Assembly: GCF_902833645.1 (NCBI RefSeq)
Contig: NZ_CADFGE010000012.1
Location: forward strand, 237,405 to 301,404
DNA: 64,000 nt
Origin: Paraburkholderia fungorum
GTDB lineage: Bacteria; Pseudomonadota; Gammaproteobacteria; Burkholderiales; Burkholderiaceae
Direction of reading: 5' to 3'
Under the pieces are notes generated by a model. That model worked only from the letters and a program-made list of their open reading frames with translations. It searched no databases and was not told the origin of the DNA. Positions within the stretch are counted from its first letter, which is position 1. Every line of letters starts with the position of its first letter. Shown here in pieces: positions 1-7,653 of the stretch. Position numbers and translations under genes: made by a program.

Positions 1-237
1 ACGCGCGAAGTGCTCGGCCACATCGACCGTCTGCTGGAGGAAGTGAATAGCGACAAGTCGCATTTGCTGTCCGTGCAGATCTACATCTCGGACATGGTGC
101 ATTTCGCCGGCATGAACGCCGTGTGGGACGAGTGGGTTGCACAAGGCGCCACGCCGCCGCGCGCTACCGTGGAAGCGAAGCTCGCGAACCCGAAATGCCT
201 CGTCGAAATCGTCGTGGTCGCGGCGCAGCGCGATTGA
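1..237 (+). CDS. RidA-family protein, 3' part only
   Basis: The reading frame is open from the first base and stops at 235-237, so the N-terminus lies outside the window. The visible residues match the C-terminal half of the RidA (YjgF/L-PSP) family: a VQIYISDM strand, a FAGMNAVWDEWV helix, then PPRATVEAKLANPKCLVEIVVVA. This includes the conserved substrate-pocket Arg in PPRATVE and the final strand with Glu. RidA proteins deaminate reactive enamine/imine intermediates in the cytoplasm, although members with this short PPRATV segment can belong to uncharacterised subfamilies. relA follows 70 nt downstream on the same strand. Subfamily cannot be assigned without the start. Confidence 0.8.
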   Translation, partial: TREVLGHIDRLLEEVNSDKSHLLSVQIYISDMVHFAGMNAVWDEWVAQGATPPRATVEAKLANPKCLVEIVVVAAQRD

Positions 238-307
238 GCGTGACCGAACCCGGTCTCGCAGTTGTTGAAATTCTGTTGATCCGTCTGGCCCGGTGGGCCG
301 TCGCACC

Positions 308-2551
308 ATGACTACCGAAATCGTTACGAGCACGCCGGCCCCCATCCCTTCCTTCGACGAAGCGATGGCGTTCGTGCGCGAACATGCGGGCGATGTGCGG
401 CTCTCGTCGGGCGAATTGCTGGCGGATCATGCGGCGGGTACGGCGTCGATCATGCGCACGCTCAACGTCGATCCGCCGGCGGTGCTGGCGGCGGCGCTGT
501 TTGCACTGACGCCGCATCTGCAAGACCCTGAGCGCGTGATTGCCGACAACTTCGGCGAAGAAGTGGCGCAACTGGTCGGCGATGTACGCAAGCTGCTGCG
601 CCTCGGTACGGTGAGCTTGCGCGCCGCGCAGAACGCGATGCCTGAGGCCGGGCGCGATGCGCAGGCCGCGCGCCGTGCCCAGGTCGAGGCGCTGCGCAAG
701 ATGCTGCTCGCGTTCGCGCAGGACATTCGTGTTGTCCTGATACGGCTCGCGTCGCGCCTGCAATCGCTGCGCTATTACGCGGCGGCGAAGATCACACCGT
801 CGCCCGACGTTGCGCGTGAGACGCTCGATATTTATGCGCCGCTTGCCAACCGTCTGGGCATCTGGCAACTGAAATGGGAGCTCGAGGATCTCGCGTTCCG
901 TTTCGAAGAGCCGGTCACGTACAAGCGCATCGCCAAGCTGCTCGACGAGAAACGCGTCGAGCGCGAAAGCTATGTCGCACAGGCGATCGAGCGGTTGCAG
1001 CAGGAGTTGGCCGCGGCGAATGTGCAGGCCGAAGTGAGCGGCCGGCCCAAGCATATCTATAGCATCTGGCGCAAGATGCGCGGCAAGGAACTGGACTTCG
1101 CCGAACTGTACGACGTGCGCGCGTTTCGCGTGATCGTGCCGGACATCAAGGATTGCTACACGGTGCTCGGCATCGTGCATAACCTGTGGCAGCCGGTGCC
1201 CAGAGAGTTCGACGACTACATCTCGCGGCCGAAGCCGAACGGCTATAAATCGCTGCATACGGTTGTGATCGGCGACGACGGCCGTGCGTTCGAAGTGCAG
1301 ATCCGTACGCAGGAAATGCATCAGTTCGCCGAGTACGGCGTGGCGGCGCACTGGCGCTACAAGGAAGCGGGCACGCGGGGTTACGGCGGCCAGTTCAGCG
1401 CCAACGAGAAGTACGACGAGAAGATTGCGTGGTTGCGTCAACTGCTCGCGTGGAAAGACGAAGTGTCAGAAGGCGAGCACGGCGAGAAGCGCGCGGCGCA
1501 GCCGTGGGAGCAACTGCGCCAGGCCACGCTCGACGACGACCACATCTACGTGCTTACGCCGCAAGCGCGGGTGATTCCGTTGCCGCATGGCGCGACGCCG
1601 GTGGACTTCGCGTATCACCTGCATAGCGAGCTGGGGCATCGCTGCCGTGGCGCGCGCGTTGACGGCGCGATGGTGCCGCTCAATACGCCGTTGCAGAACG
1701 GTCAAACGGTCGAGATCGTCGCGGTGAAGGAGGGCGGTCCGTCGCGCGACTGGCTCAACCCGCAACTCGGATATCTGCAGAGCCATCGGGCGCGGCAGAA
1801 AGTGCGCGCCTGGTTCAACGCGGTCGAAGTGCAGGAGCACATCGCGAGCGGCCGTGCGATGGTCGAAAAGACCCTGCAGCGCGAGGGCAAGACGTCCGTC
1901 AATCTCGATCAGCTCGCCGCCAAACTCGGTTTCAAGACTACCGACGATCTGTTCTCGGTGGTCGGCAAGGAAGAGTTCAGCTTGCGGCTCGTCGAGCAGG
2001 CGTTGCACGATGCGCCGCCGCCCGAGCCTGTCGTCGAGGCGCCGGAACAGTTCGAGAAGCGCAGTAGCGGCGCGAGTGTCGCCCGTGGCGCTTCGACTGG
2101 CGTGCTGGTGGTCGGCGTCGACGCGCTGCTTACGCAACTCGCGCGCTGTTGCCGTCCCGCTCCGCCTGACGAGATCAGTGGCTTCGTCACGCGCGGCAAG
2201 GGCATGTCGATTCACCGCAGCGATTGCCCGAGCTTCCTGCGCATGGCCGAACGCGCGCCGGAGCGTGTGCTGCAAACTGCATGGTCGGCCGATGTGATGA
2301 GCGGGCGCGGGCAATCGGTCTATCCAGTCGACCTCAGCATCGAGGCAACGGATCGGCAAGGCCTGCTGCGCGATATCTCCGAAGTTTTCGCGCGAGAGAA
2401 GATGAACGTGATCGGGGTGAAAACGCAATCGCGGCGTAACGCCGCGTTCATGCAATTTACCGTCGAGGTATCGAGCGCGGCGCAGATTCAGCGCGCGTGT
2501 ACGTTGCTCGGTGAGGTGACGGGCGTGATGCGCGCTTCACGCAAGAACTGA
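308..2551 (+). CDS. relA: RelA, (p)ppGpp synthetase of the stringent response
   Basis: Encodes 747 residues from ATG 308; an in-frame GTG at 293 is a less likely start. The order is a degenerate HD domain (about 1-180), a synthetase domain (about 210-340), TGS (about 395-460), a helical/zinc-finger-like region with CCRPAPPDE (about 605), and a C-terminal ACT domain (about 660-747). The synthetase has EFDD at 300-303, the acidic EXDD signature of RelA-type enzymes, where SpoT-type enzymes have RXKD. The N-terminal domain lacks the His-Asp pair: where Rel/SpoT have HDVIEDT it reads ALFALTPHL. It should therefore make but not hydrolyse (p)ppGpp from ATP and GTP/GDP at stalled ribosomes. A separate SpoT is expected elsewhere. 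Confidence 0.95.
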   Translation: MTTEIVTSTPAPIPSFDEAMAFVREHAGDVRLSSGELLADHAAGTASIMRTLNVDPPAVLAAALFALTPHLQDPERVIADNFGEEVAQLVGDVRKLLRLGTVSLRAAQNAMPEAGRDAQAARRAQVEALRKMLLAFAQDIRVVLIRLASRLQSLRYYAAAKITPSPDVARETLDIYAPLANRLGIWQLKWELEDLAFRFEEPVTYKRIAKLLDEKRVERESYVAQAIERLQQELAAANVQAEVSGRPKHIYSIWRKMRGKELDFAELYDVRAFRVIVPDIKDCYTVLGIVHNLWQPVPREFDDYISRPKPNGYKSLHTVVIGDDGRAFEVQIRTQEMHQFAEYGVAAHWRYKEAGTRGYGGQFSANEKYDEKIAWLRQLLAWKDEVSEGEHGEKRAAQPWEQLRQATLDDDHIYVLTPQARVIPLPHGATPVDFAYHLHSELGHRCRGARVDGAMVPLNTPLQNGQTVEIVAVKEGGPSRDWLNPQLGYLQSHRARQKVRAWFNAVEVQEHIASGRAMVEKTLQREGKTSVNLDQLAAKLGFKTTDDLFSVVGKEEFSLRLVEQALHDAPPPEPVVEAPEQFEKRSSGASVARGASTGVLVVGVDALLTQLARCCRPAPPDEISGFVTRGKGMSIHRSDCPSFLRMAERAPERVLQTAWSADVMSGRGQSVYPVDLSIEATDRQGLLRDISEVFAREKMNVIGVKTQSRRNAAFMQFTVEVSSAAQIQRACTLLGEVTGVMRASRKN

Positions 2552-2640
2552 GGTTTGGGCGCGGCGGCGGGTTGCCCTCGGCATCGCTTCCGCGCGTCCG
2601 GGCGCGTGCGTAGAAATTTAAAGTCGATGCATAAAAGTAC

Positions 2641-2669
2641 TTGCCAAGCGGTGTGGCGCTCCATATAAT
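2641..2669 (+). promoter_or_regulatory. Sigma-70 promoter of tRNA-Val
   Basis: TTGCCA at 2641-2646, a 17-bp spacer and a perfect TATAAT at 2664-2669, ending 11 bp before the mature tRNA 5' end. This is a near-consensus housekeeping promoter. Confidence 0.8.
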
Positions 2670-2680
2670 CTCGTTTCTTC

Positions 2681-2757
2681 AGGCTCGTAGCTCAGCTGGT
2701 TAGAGCACCACCTTGACATGGTGGGGGTCGTTGGTTCGAGTCCAATCGAGCCTACCA
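2681..2757 (+). tRNA. tRNA-Val (anticodon GAC)
   Basis: 77 nt including encoded ACCA. The acceptor stem AGGCTCG pairs perfectly with CGAGCCT, the anticodon stem is CCACC/GGTGG with loop TTGACAT giving anticodon GAC, and the T arm carries GTTCGAGTCC. It reads GUC (and GUU by wobble) codons. It lies alone between relA and the thrS operon with its own promoter. Confidence 0.95.
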
Positions 2758-2919
2758 ACGAAAGAGAAATTCCGGCTTTGCCGGGGTTTCGCAAACTGCA
2801 GTAAGCGCTTCGGCGCAAAAGGCAAATACGGTTATGGCACCGCGAACGTTGACCGAAACTACTTCGGAGCGACGCTAGTCGAGGACCACTTTCGCCAATG
2901 TAGTTTGCAAAAAATGTGA

Positions 2920-2955
2920 ATGCGGCCCCTCGAAAGCGGGGCCGCATTTTTTTTT
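2920..2955 (+). terminator. Intrinsic terminator between tRNA-Val and thrS (possible thrS attenuator)
   Basis: A perfect 10-bp stem (2920-2929 with 2938-2947), an 8-nt loop and an unbroken T run at 2947-2955. It would end the tRNA-Val transcript. Only 53 bp separate it from thrS and I see no good promoter in that space, so it may also act as a conditional terminator in a thrS leader. Confidence 0.85.
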
Positions 2956-2975
2956 GGCTTGTTTGATGGTTGTAT

Positions 2976-2995
2976 GTGCCGCCGCCGGTCGGCAC
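2976..2995 (+). promoter_or_regulatory. Small hairpin just before the thrS ribosome-binding site
   Basis: GTGCCG (2976-2981) and CGGCAC (2990-2995) form a 6-bp stem with an 8-nt GC-rich loop, ending 3 nt before the GGAG Shine-Dalgarno of thrS. E. coli ThrS represses its own translation through leader hairpins, but resemblance to that operator is not shown here. Confidence 0.3.
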
Positions 2996-3008
2996 CACGG
3001 AGAACACA

Positions 3009-4916
3009 ATGGTTTCGATACGTCTGCCCGACGGTTCTGTTCGACAGTACGAGCATCCGGTGACCGTCGCCGAAGTGGCCGCCTCGATCGGCCCCGGCCT
3101 CGCGAAGGCCGCGCTCGGCGGCAAGATCGACGGTGAACTCGTCGACACGTCCACGCTGATCGATCACGACGTGGCGCTTGCCATCGTCACCGAAAAAGAC
3201 GCAGACGGCCTCGATATCATTCGCCACTCCACGGCGCACTTGCTCGCGTACGCGGTGAAGGATCTGTTCCCGGAAGCCCAGGTCACGATCGGCCCGGTTA
3301 TCGACAACGGCTTCTACTACGACTTTTCCTACCACCGTCCCTTCACGCCCGAAGATCTCGAGAAGATCGAAAAGCGCATGCAGGAACTGGCGAAGAAAGA
3401 CGAGCCGGTCTCGCGCCGCGTGGTGTCGCGCGACGAAGCGGTGGACTACTTCAAAAGCATCGGCGAGAAGTACAAGGCCGAAATCATCGAATCGATTCCG
3501 GCTACCGACGAAATCAAGCTCTACTCGCACGGCAGCTTCACCGATCTGTGCCGCGGCCCGCACGTGCCGTCCACCGGCAAGCTGAAGGTTTTCAAGCTGA
3601 TGAAGCTGGCCGGCGCCTACTGGCGCGGCGATTCGAAGAACGAGCAGTTGCAGCGCATTTACGGCACGGCCTGGACGAAGAAAGAAGACCAGGACGCGTA
3701 TCTGCACATGCTCGAAGAGGCGGAAAAGCGCGATCACCGCAAGCTCGGCAAACAACTCGATCTGTTCCATATGCAGGACGAGTCGCCGGGCATGGTGTTC
3801 TGGCACCCGCGTGGCTGGACGCTGTGGCAGCAGGTCGAGCAGTACATGCGCCGCCGCGTGAACGACGCCGGCTACCTCGAAATCAAGACGCCGATGATCA
3901 TGGACCGCTCGCTGTGGGAAGCGTCGGGCCACTGGCAGAATTATCGTGAAAACATGTTCACGACCGAGTCGGAAAAGCGCGACTACGCGATCAAGCCGAT
4001 GAACTGCCCGGGTCACGTGCAGGTGTTCAACCACGGTCTGCGCTCGTATCGCGATCTGCCGCTGCGCTACGCGGAATTCGGCTCGTGCCACCGCAACGAA
4101 TCGTCGGGCGCGCTGCACGGCCTGATGCGCGTGCGCGGTTTCGTGCAGGACGACGCCCACATTTTCTGTACTGAAGACCAGTTCATCAGCGAATCGATCG
4201 CGTTCAATACGTTGGCGATGAGCGTCTACAAAGACTTCGGCTTCGAGAATGTCGAGATCAAGCTGTCGTTGCGTCCGGATGCGCGCGCCGGCACGGACGA
4301 GACGTGGGATCGCGCGGAGCAGGGTCTGCGCGAGGCGCTGACGGCCTGCGGCGTAACCTGGGAAGAGTTGCCCGGTGAAGGTGCGTTCTACGGTCCGAAG
4401 GTCGAATACCACATCAAGGACGCGCTCGGCCGCTCGTGGCAGTGCGGCACCTTGCAGCTCGATATGGTGCTGCCGGAGCGTCTGGGCGCCGAATACGTCG
4501 CCGAAGACAATAGCCGCCGCCGCCCGATCATGCTGCACCGGGCAATCGTCGGATCAATGGAGCGCTTCCTCGGGATTCTGATCGAGCACCATGCTGGTGC
4601 AATGCCGTCGTGGCTTGCGCCGATGCAGGTCGTAGTGATGAATATCGCGGAGAATCAGGCCGAATATGCGCAGTCTCTAGCCCAATCGTTGCAAAAACAA
4701 GGGGTTAGAGTAGAGGCCGATTTGCGCAACGAGAAGATTAGCTATAAAATACGCGAGCACACGCTAGAAAAGGTGCCGTACCTACTCGTGGTCGGCGACA
4801 AAGAGCGTGAAGCCCAAACGGTAGCCGTGCGTGCCCGTGGTGGTGTCGATCTGGGTGTGATGCCTCTCGATGCCTTCATTGAGCGTCTGCGTCAGGACGT
4901 GCAGTCGTTCAACTGA
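3009..4916 (+). CDS. thrS: Threonyl-tRNA synthetase
   Basis: 635 residues from ATG 3009, preceded by GGAG; an upstream in-frame start would add 13 non-conserved residues. Domains are TGS (1-60), the second additional/editing domain (about 65-225), the class II catalytic core (about 240-530) and the anticodon-binding domain (about 535-635). The active-site zinc ligand Cys lies at 333 in MNCPGHV, matching Cys334 of E. coli. Motif 2 includes FGSCHRNE and motif 3 includes HRAIVGSMER. It charges tRNA-Thr and clears Ser-tRNA-Thr. It is the first gene of the conserved thrS-infC-rpmI-rplT block. Confidence 0.97.
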   Translation: MVSIRLPDGSVRQYEHPVTVAEVAASIGPGLAKAALGGKIDGELVDTSTLIDHDVALAIVTEKDADGLDIIRHSTAHLLAYAVKDLFPEAQVTIGPVIDNGFYYDFSYHRPFTPEDLEKIEKRMQELAKKDEPVSRRVVSRDEAVDYFKSIGEKYKAEIIESIPATDEIKLYSHGSFTDLCRGPHVPSTGKLKVFKLMKLAGAYWRGDSKNEQLQRIYGTAWTKKEDQDAYLHMLEEAEKRDHRKLGKQLDLFHMQDESPGMVFWHPRGWTLWQQVEQYMRRRVNDAGYLEIKTPMIMDRSLWEASGHWQNYRENMFTTESEKRDYAIKPMNCPGHVQVFNHGLRSYRDLPLRYAEFGSCHRNESSGALHGLMRVRGFVQDDAHIFCTEDQFISESIAFNTLAMSVYKDFGFENVEIKLSLRPDARAGTDETWDRAEQGLREALTACGVTWEELPGEGAFYGPKVEYHIKDALGRSWQCGTLQLDMVLPERLGAEYVAEDNSRRRPIMLHRAIVGSMERFLGILIEHHAGAMPSWLAPMQVVVMNIAENQAEYAQSLAQSLQKQGVRVEADLRNEKISYKIREHTLEKVPYLLVVGDKEREAQTVAVRARGGVDLGVMPLDAFIERLRQDVQSFN

Positions 4917-4944
4917 GCCACCTGGCAGCCCGGCTCGTTTTTTT
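4915..4944 (+). terminator. Weak terminator-like hairpin at the thrS/infC junction
   Basis: GAGCC (4915-4919, overlapping the thrS stop codon) can pair with GGCTC (4932-4936), followed by seven Ts at 4938-4944. The 5-bp stem is short, so partial attenuation rather than full termination is the more likely effect. Confidence 0.35.
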
Positions 4945-4952
4945 AATTTTTA

Positions 4953-4968
4953 GAGGAAACGTAACATC
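4953..4968 (+). promoter_or_regulatory. Shine-Dalgarno and ATC initiation codon of infC
   Basis: GAGGA at 4953-4957 lies 8 nt before an ATC codon (4966-4968). The infC frame is open here, and the residues that follow (ATDKSAHRINGEI) match the IF3 N-terminus. No ATG, GTG or TTG occurs in frame between this point and the conserved core. Confidence 0.85.
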
Positions 4969-5490
4969 GCTACTGATAAGTCTGCGCACCGCATCAACGG
5001 TGAGATTACTGCACCTGAGGTGCGTCTGGTCGGAGTCGAGAACGAACCGCTCGGCATCGTGAAACTCGCTGATGCGTTCCGCATGTCGGAACAGCAAGAT
5101 GTGGATCTGGTCGAAATCGCTCCGCAAGCGGTCCCGCCGGTCTGCCGTTTGATGGATTACGGCAAGTTCAAGTACTCGGAAGCGAAGAAGCAGCACGAGG
5201 CCAAGCTCAAGCAGAAGGTGGTCCAGGTCAAGGAAGTCAAATTCCGCCCTGGTACCGATGACGGCGATTACAACGTCAAGCTGCGTAACCTCATCCGCTT
5301 CCTCGACGACGGCGACAAGACGAAAATCACGTTGCGTTTCCGTGGCCGCGAAATGGCTCACCAGGAAATCGGTATGCGCATGCTTGAGCGTCTGCGTGCT
5401 GACCTCGACGAAGTCGGTCAGGTCGAGCAGATGCCGAAAATGGAAGGGCGCCAGATGATCATGGTGCTCGCGCCGAAGAAAAAGAAGTAA
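4966..5490 (+). CDS. infC: Translation initiation factor IF-3, starting at ATC
   Basis: 174 residues. The N-domain (to about 80) contains RINGEITAPEVRLVG and VCRLMDYGKFKY. A Lys-rich linker joins it to the C-domain (about 90-174) with KVKEVKFRP-type sequence and a KKKK tail. IF3 binds the 30S subunit, blocks early 50S joining and discriminates against non-standard start codons. An ATC start therefore fits the known IF3 autoregulation, in which scarce IF3 relieves repression of its own message; E. coli uses AUU. A first-AUG-type call would begin at GTG 5020 and lose 18 conserved residues. Confidence 0.95.
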   Translation: MATDKSAHRINGEITAPEVRLVGVENEPLGIVKLADAFRMSEQQDVDLVEIAPQAVPPVCRLMDYGKFKYSEAKKQHEAKLKQKVVQVKEVKFRPGTDDGDYNVKLRNLIRFLDDGDKTKITLRFRGREMAHQEIGMRMLERLRADLDEVGQVEQMPKMEGRQMIMVLAPKKKK

Positions 5491-5753
5491 GCGATTGGAG
5501 CGGCGGCGCGCCGTGTGGCGCGCGCTTTGGTTGTCATTGTGAAAGATTGAACGGTGCTGTGCCGGGTGTCCGGTGCGGTATCGGCAGGTTTCGGATCGGT
5601 GTCCATGCAAATGGGCACTGTGTCCTGAAAAGCGGCTGCCGGCGGCATTTTCACTTGCCGGCGGTCTGCATACCAAGTGGAATGGGTTTCGAAGGGCGGG
5701 TAATGGCCATCTGGCCGACCGCACACCCATATCCATCTAATAATGGAGTTGTC

Positions 5754-5951
5754 ATGCCGAAGATGAAGACCAAGAAGAGTGCTGCAAAGCGCTTCGTGGT
5801 GCGTCCGGGCGGTACCGTCAAGCGCGGTCAAGCCTTCAAGCGCCACATTCTTACCAAGAAGACCACCAAGAACAAACGCCATTTGCGCGGTTCGACGGCA
5901 GTTCATGAAGCAGATATGAACTCCGTGCGCGCAATGCTGCCGTTCGCTTAA
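5754..5951 (+). CDS. rpmI: 50S ribosomal protein L35
   Basis: 65 residues from ATG 5754, beginning MPKMKTKKSAAKRF and ending NSVRAMLPFA, the full L35 fold and length. It is strongly basic. It sits 263 nt after infC and 29 nt before rplT. The infC-rpmI gap has no gene; in other bacteria L20 represses rpmI/rplT by binding mRNA in this region, which is plausible but not demonstrable by eye. Confidence 0.97.
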   Translation: MPKMKTKKSAAKRFVVRPGGTVKRGQAFKRHILTKKTTKNKRHLRGSTAVHEADMNSVRAMLPFA

Positions 5952-5980
5952 CCCTTAACCGACACTCATAGGAGCAAGAC

Positions 5981-6340
5981 ATGCCTCGAGTAAAACGTGG
6001 GGTTACCGCACGGGCCCGTCACAAGAAGATCATCAAGCTGGCCAAGGGTTACCGCGGCCGTCGCAATAACGTCTATCGCATCGCCAAGCAGGCGGTCATG
6101 CGCGCAGGCCAATACGCCTACCGCGATCGCCGCAACAAGAAGCGTGTGTTCCGCGCATTGTGGATCACGCGTATCAACGCGGCGGTGCGTCAGCACGACA
6201 TGACGTACAGCGTGTTCATCAACGGCCTGAAGAAGGCTTCGATCGAACTCGACCGCAAGGTGCTGGCCGACATGGCTGTGTTCGACAAGGCTGCTTTTGC
6301 TGCGATCGTTCAGCAGGTGAAAGCCGCCGTTGCAGCCTGA
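5981..6340 (+). CDS. rplT: 50S ribosomal protein L20
   Basis: 119 residues, ATG 5981 with AGGAGC 9 nt upstream. Starts [24 protein letters not shown] and has the long basic N-terminal helix and YRDRRNKKR motif typical of L20, followed by the globular C-domain ([12 protein letters not shown]). It is needed early in 50S assembly and is the usual repressor of the rpmI-rplT message. It is the last gene before the terminator-like pair at 6372-6445. Confidence 0.97.
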
Positions 6341-6371
6341 TTGCGCTTTGGGCAATTAAACTGCGTGGTTC

Positions 6372-6445
6372 GTTGCAGCGAACATCCGGTAGTTTCGGTG
6401 ACGCTGCAACAAAAACGGGGCTCCTCACCGAGCCCCGTTTTTGTT
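6372..6445 (+). terminator. Tandem hairpins with T run between rplT and pheS
   Basis: The first hairpin has a 9-bp stem, GTTGCAGCG (6372-6380) with CGCTGCAAC (6402-6410). The second is a perfect stem of at least 12 bp (6411-6422 with 6431-6442), extendable outward by two bp, with Ts at 6438-6442. The two stems share bases 6409-6410. This is a strong intrinsic terminator for the ribosomal operon. No Phe-rich leader ORF like E. coli pheM is visible ahead of it. Confidence 0.85.
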
Positions 6446-6497
6446 GGTAGAACCAGTTTTGCAACGATTGAACACTGACGTTGAAATGATGGGATCA

Positions 6498-7511
6498 ATG
6501 GATCTGGACCAGATTGTCGCCGACGCGCAAAAAGCCTTCGCAGAAGCCTCCGACGTCACCACCCTCGAGAACGAGAAAGCCCGCTTTCTCGGTAAATCGG
6601 GTGCGCTGACCGAGCTGTTGAAGGGCCTTGGCAAACTTGACCCCGAAACGCGCAAGACCGAAGGCGCACGGATCAACCTCGTCAAGCAGCAGGTGGAAGC
6701 CGCGTTGACGGCCCGCCGTCAGGCGCTGGCCGACGCGTTGCTGAACCAGCGCCTCGCCGCCGAGGCCATCGACGTTACGCTGCCCGGCCGCGGCACCGGT
6801 GCGGGCAGCCTGCACCCGGTGATGCGCACATGGGAGCGCGTCGAACAGATTTTCCGTACGATCGGATTCGACGTGGCCGACGGCCCCGAGATCGAAACCG
6901 ACTGGTACAACTTCACCTCGCTGAACAGCCCGGAAAACCATCCGGCGCGTTCGATGCAGGACACCTTCTACGTCGACGGCAAAGATGCCGACGGCCGTCA
7001 ATTGCTGTTGCGCACGCATACCAGCCCGATGCAGGTGCGCTACGCGCGTACCAACACGCCGCCGATCAAGGTGATCGTGCCGGGCCGCACCTATCGTGTG
7101 GACAGTGACGCGACTCACTCGCCCATGTTCAATCAGGTCGAAGGCCTGTGGATCGACGAGAACATCAGCTTCGCGGACCTGAAGGGCGTCTATTCCGACT
7201 TCCTTAAGAAATTCTTCGAGCGCGACGATATTCAGGTGCGCTTCCGTCCGTCGTACTTTCCGTTTACCGAACCGTCGGCCGAAATCGACATGCTGTTCGA
7301 AACGGGCAAGAACGCCGGCAAGTGGCTCGAAATTTCGGGTTCCGGCCAGGTTCACCCCACGGTGATCCGCAACATGGGCCTCGACCCCGAACGCTACATC
7401 GGTTTTGCTTTCGGCAGCGGCCTCGAGCGGCTCACCATGTTGCGTTACGGCGTGCAAGACCTGCGTCTGTTCTTCGAAAACGACCTGCGTTTCCTGCGTC
7501 AATTCGCGTGA
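6498..7511 (+). CDS. pheS: Phenylalanyl-tRNA synthetase alpha subunit
   Basis: 337 residues from ATG 6498 (MDLDQIVADA); in-frame ATGs at 6486 and 6489 and a TTG at 6441 are less likely because homology begins at MDLDQ. An N-terminal coiled coil (about 1-90) binds tRNA. The class II catalytic core follows, with motif 2 around GRTYRVDSDATHSPMF, the substrate region with FRPSYFPFTEPSAE, and motif 3 in GFAFGSGLERL. It forms an alpha2beta2 enzyme with PheT. The start lies 52 nt after the T run, with no obvious promoter between. Confidence 0.96.
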   Translation: MDLDQIVADAQKAFAEASDVTTLENEKARFLGKSGALTELLKGLGKLDPETRKTEGARINLVKQQVEAALTARRQALADALLNQRLAAEAIDVTLPGRGTGAGSLHPVMRTWERVEQIFRTIGFDVADGPEIETDWYNFTSLNSPENHPARSMQDTFYVDGKDADGRQLLLRTHTSPMQVRYARTNTPPIKVIVPGRTYRVDSDATHSPMFNQVEGLWIDENISFADLKGVYSDFLKKFFERDDIQVRFRPSYFPFTEPSAEIDMLFETGKNAGKWLEISGSGQVHPTVIRNMGLDPERYIGFAFGSGLERLTMLRYGVQDLRLFFENDLRFLRQFA

Positions 7512-7653
7512 ACCGGCGCGTACGAACGCGACTAGCATAGAGCGCGGCATCGCACGCAGTGCGTGCCGCCAGCAGCGTCCCCGGCAGTGCCCAGCGAATC
7601 AATGGGCCGCTTGCCGGACATGGACCTAACCTGATCAGAACGTACACAGAACC

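Noticed and set aside
164..1441. 425-codon minus-strand ORF over relA
   Set aside because: Arg/His/Ala-rich antisense shadow of relA codon bias with no family resemblance.
2713..2919. 68-codon ORF running out of tRNA-Val
   Set aside because: Starts inside the tRNA and has no ribosome-binding site.
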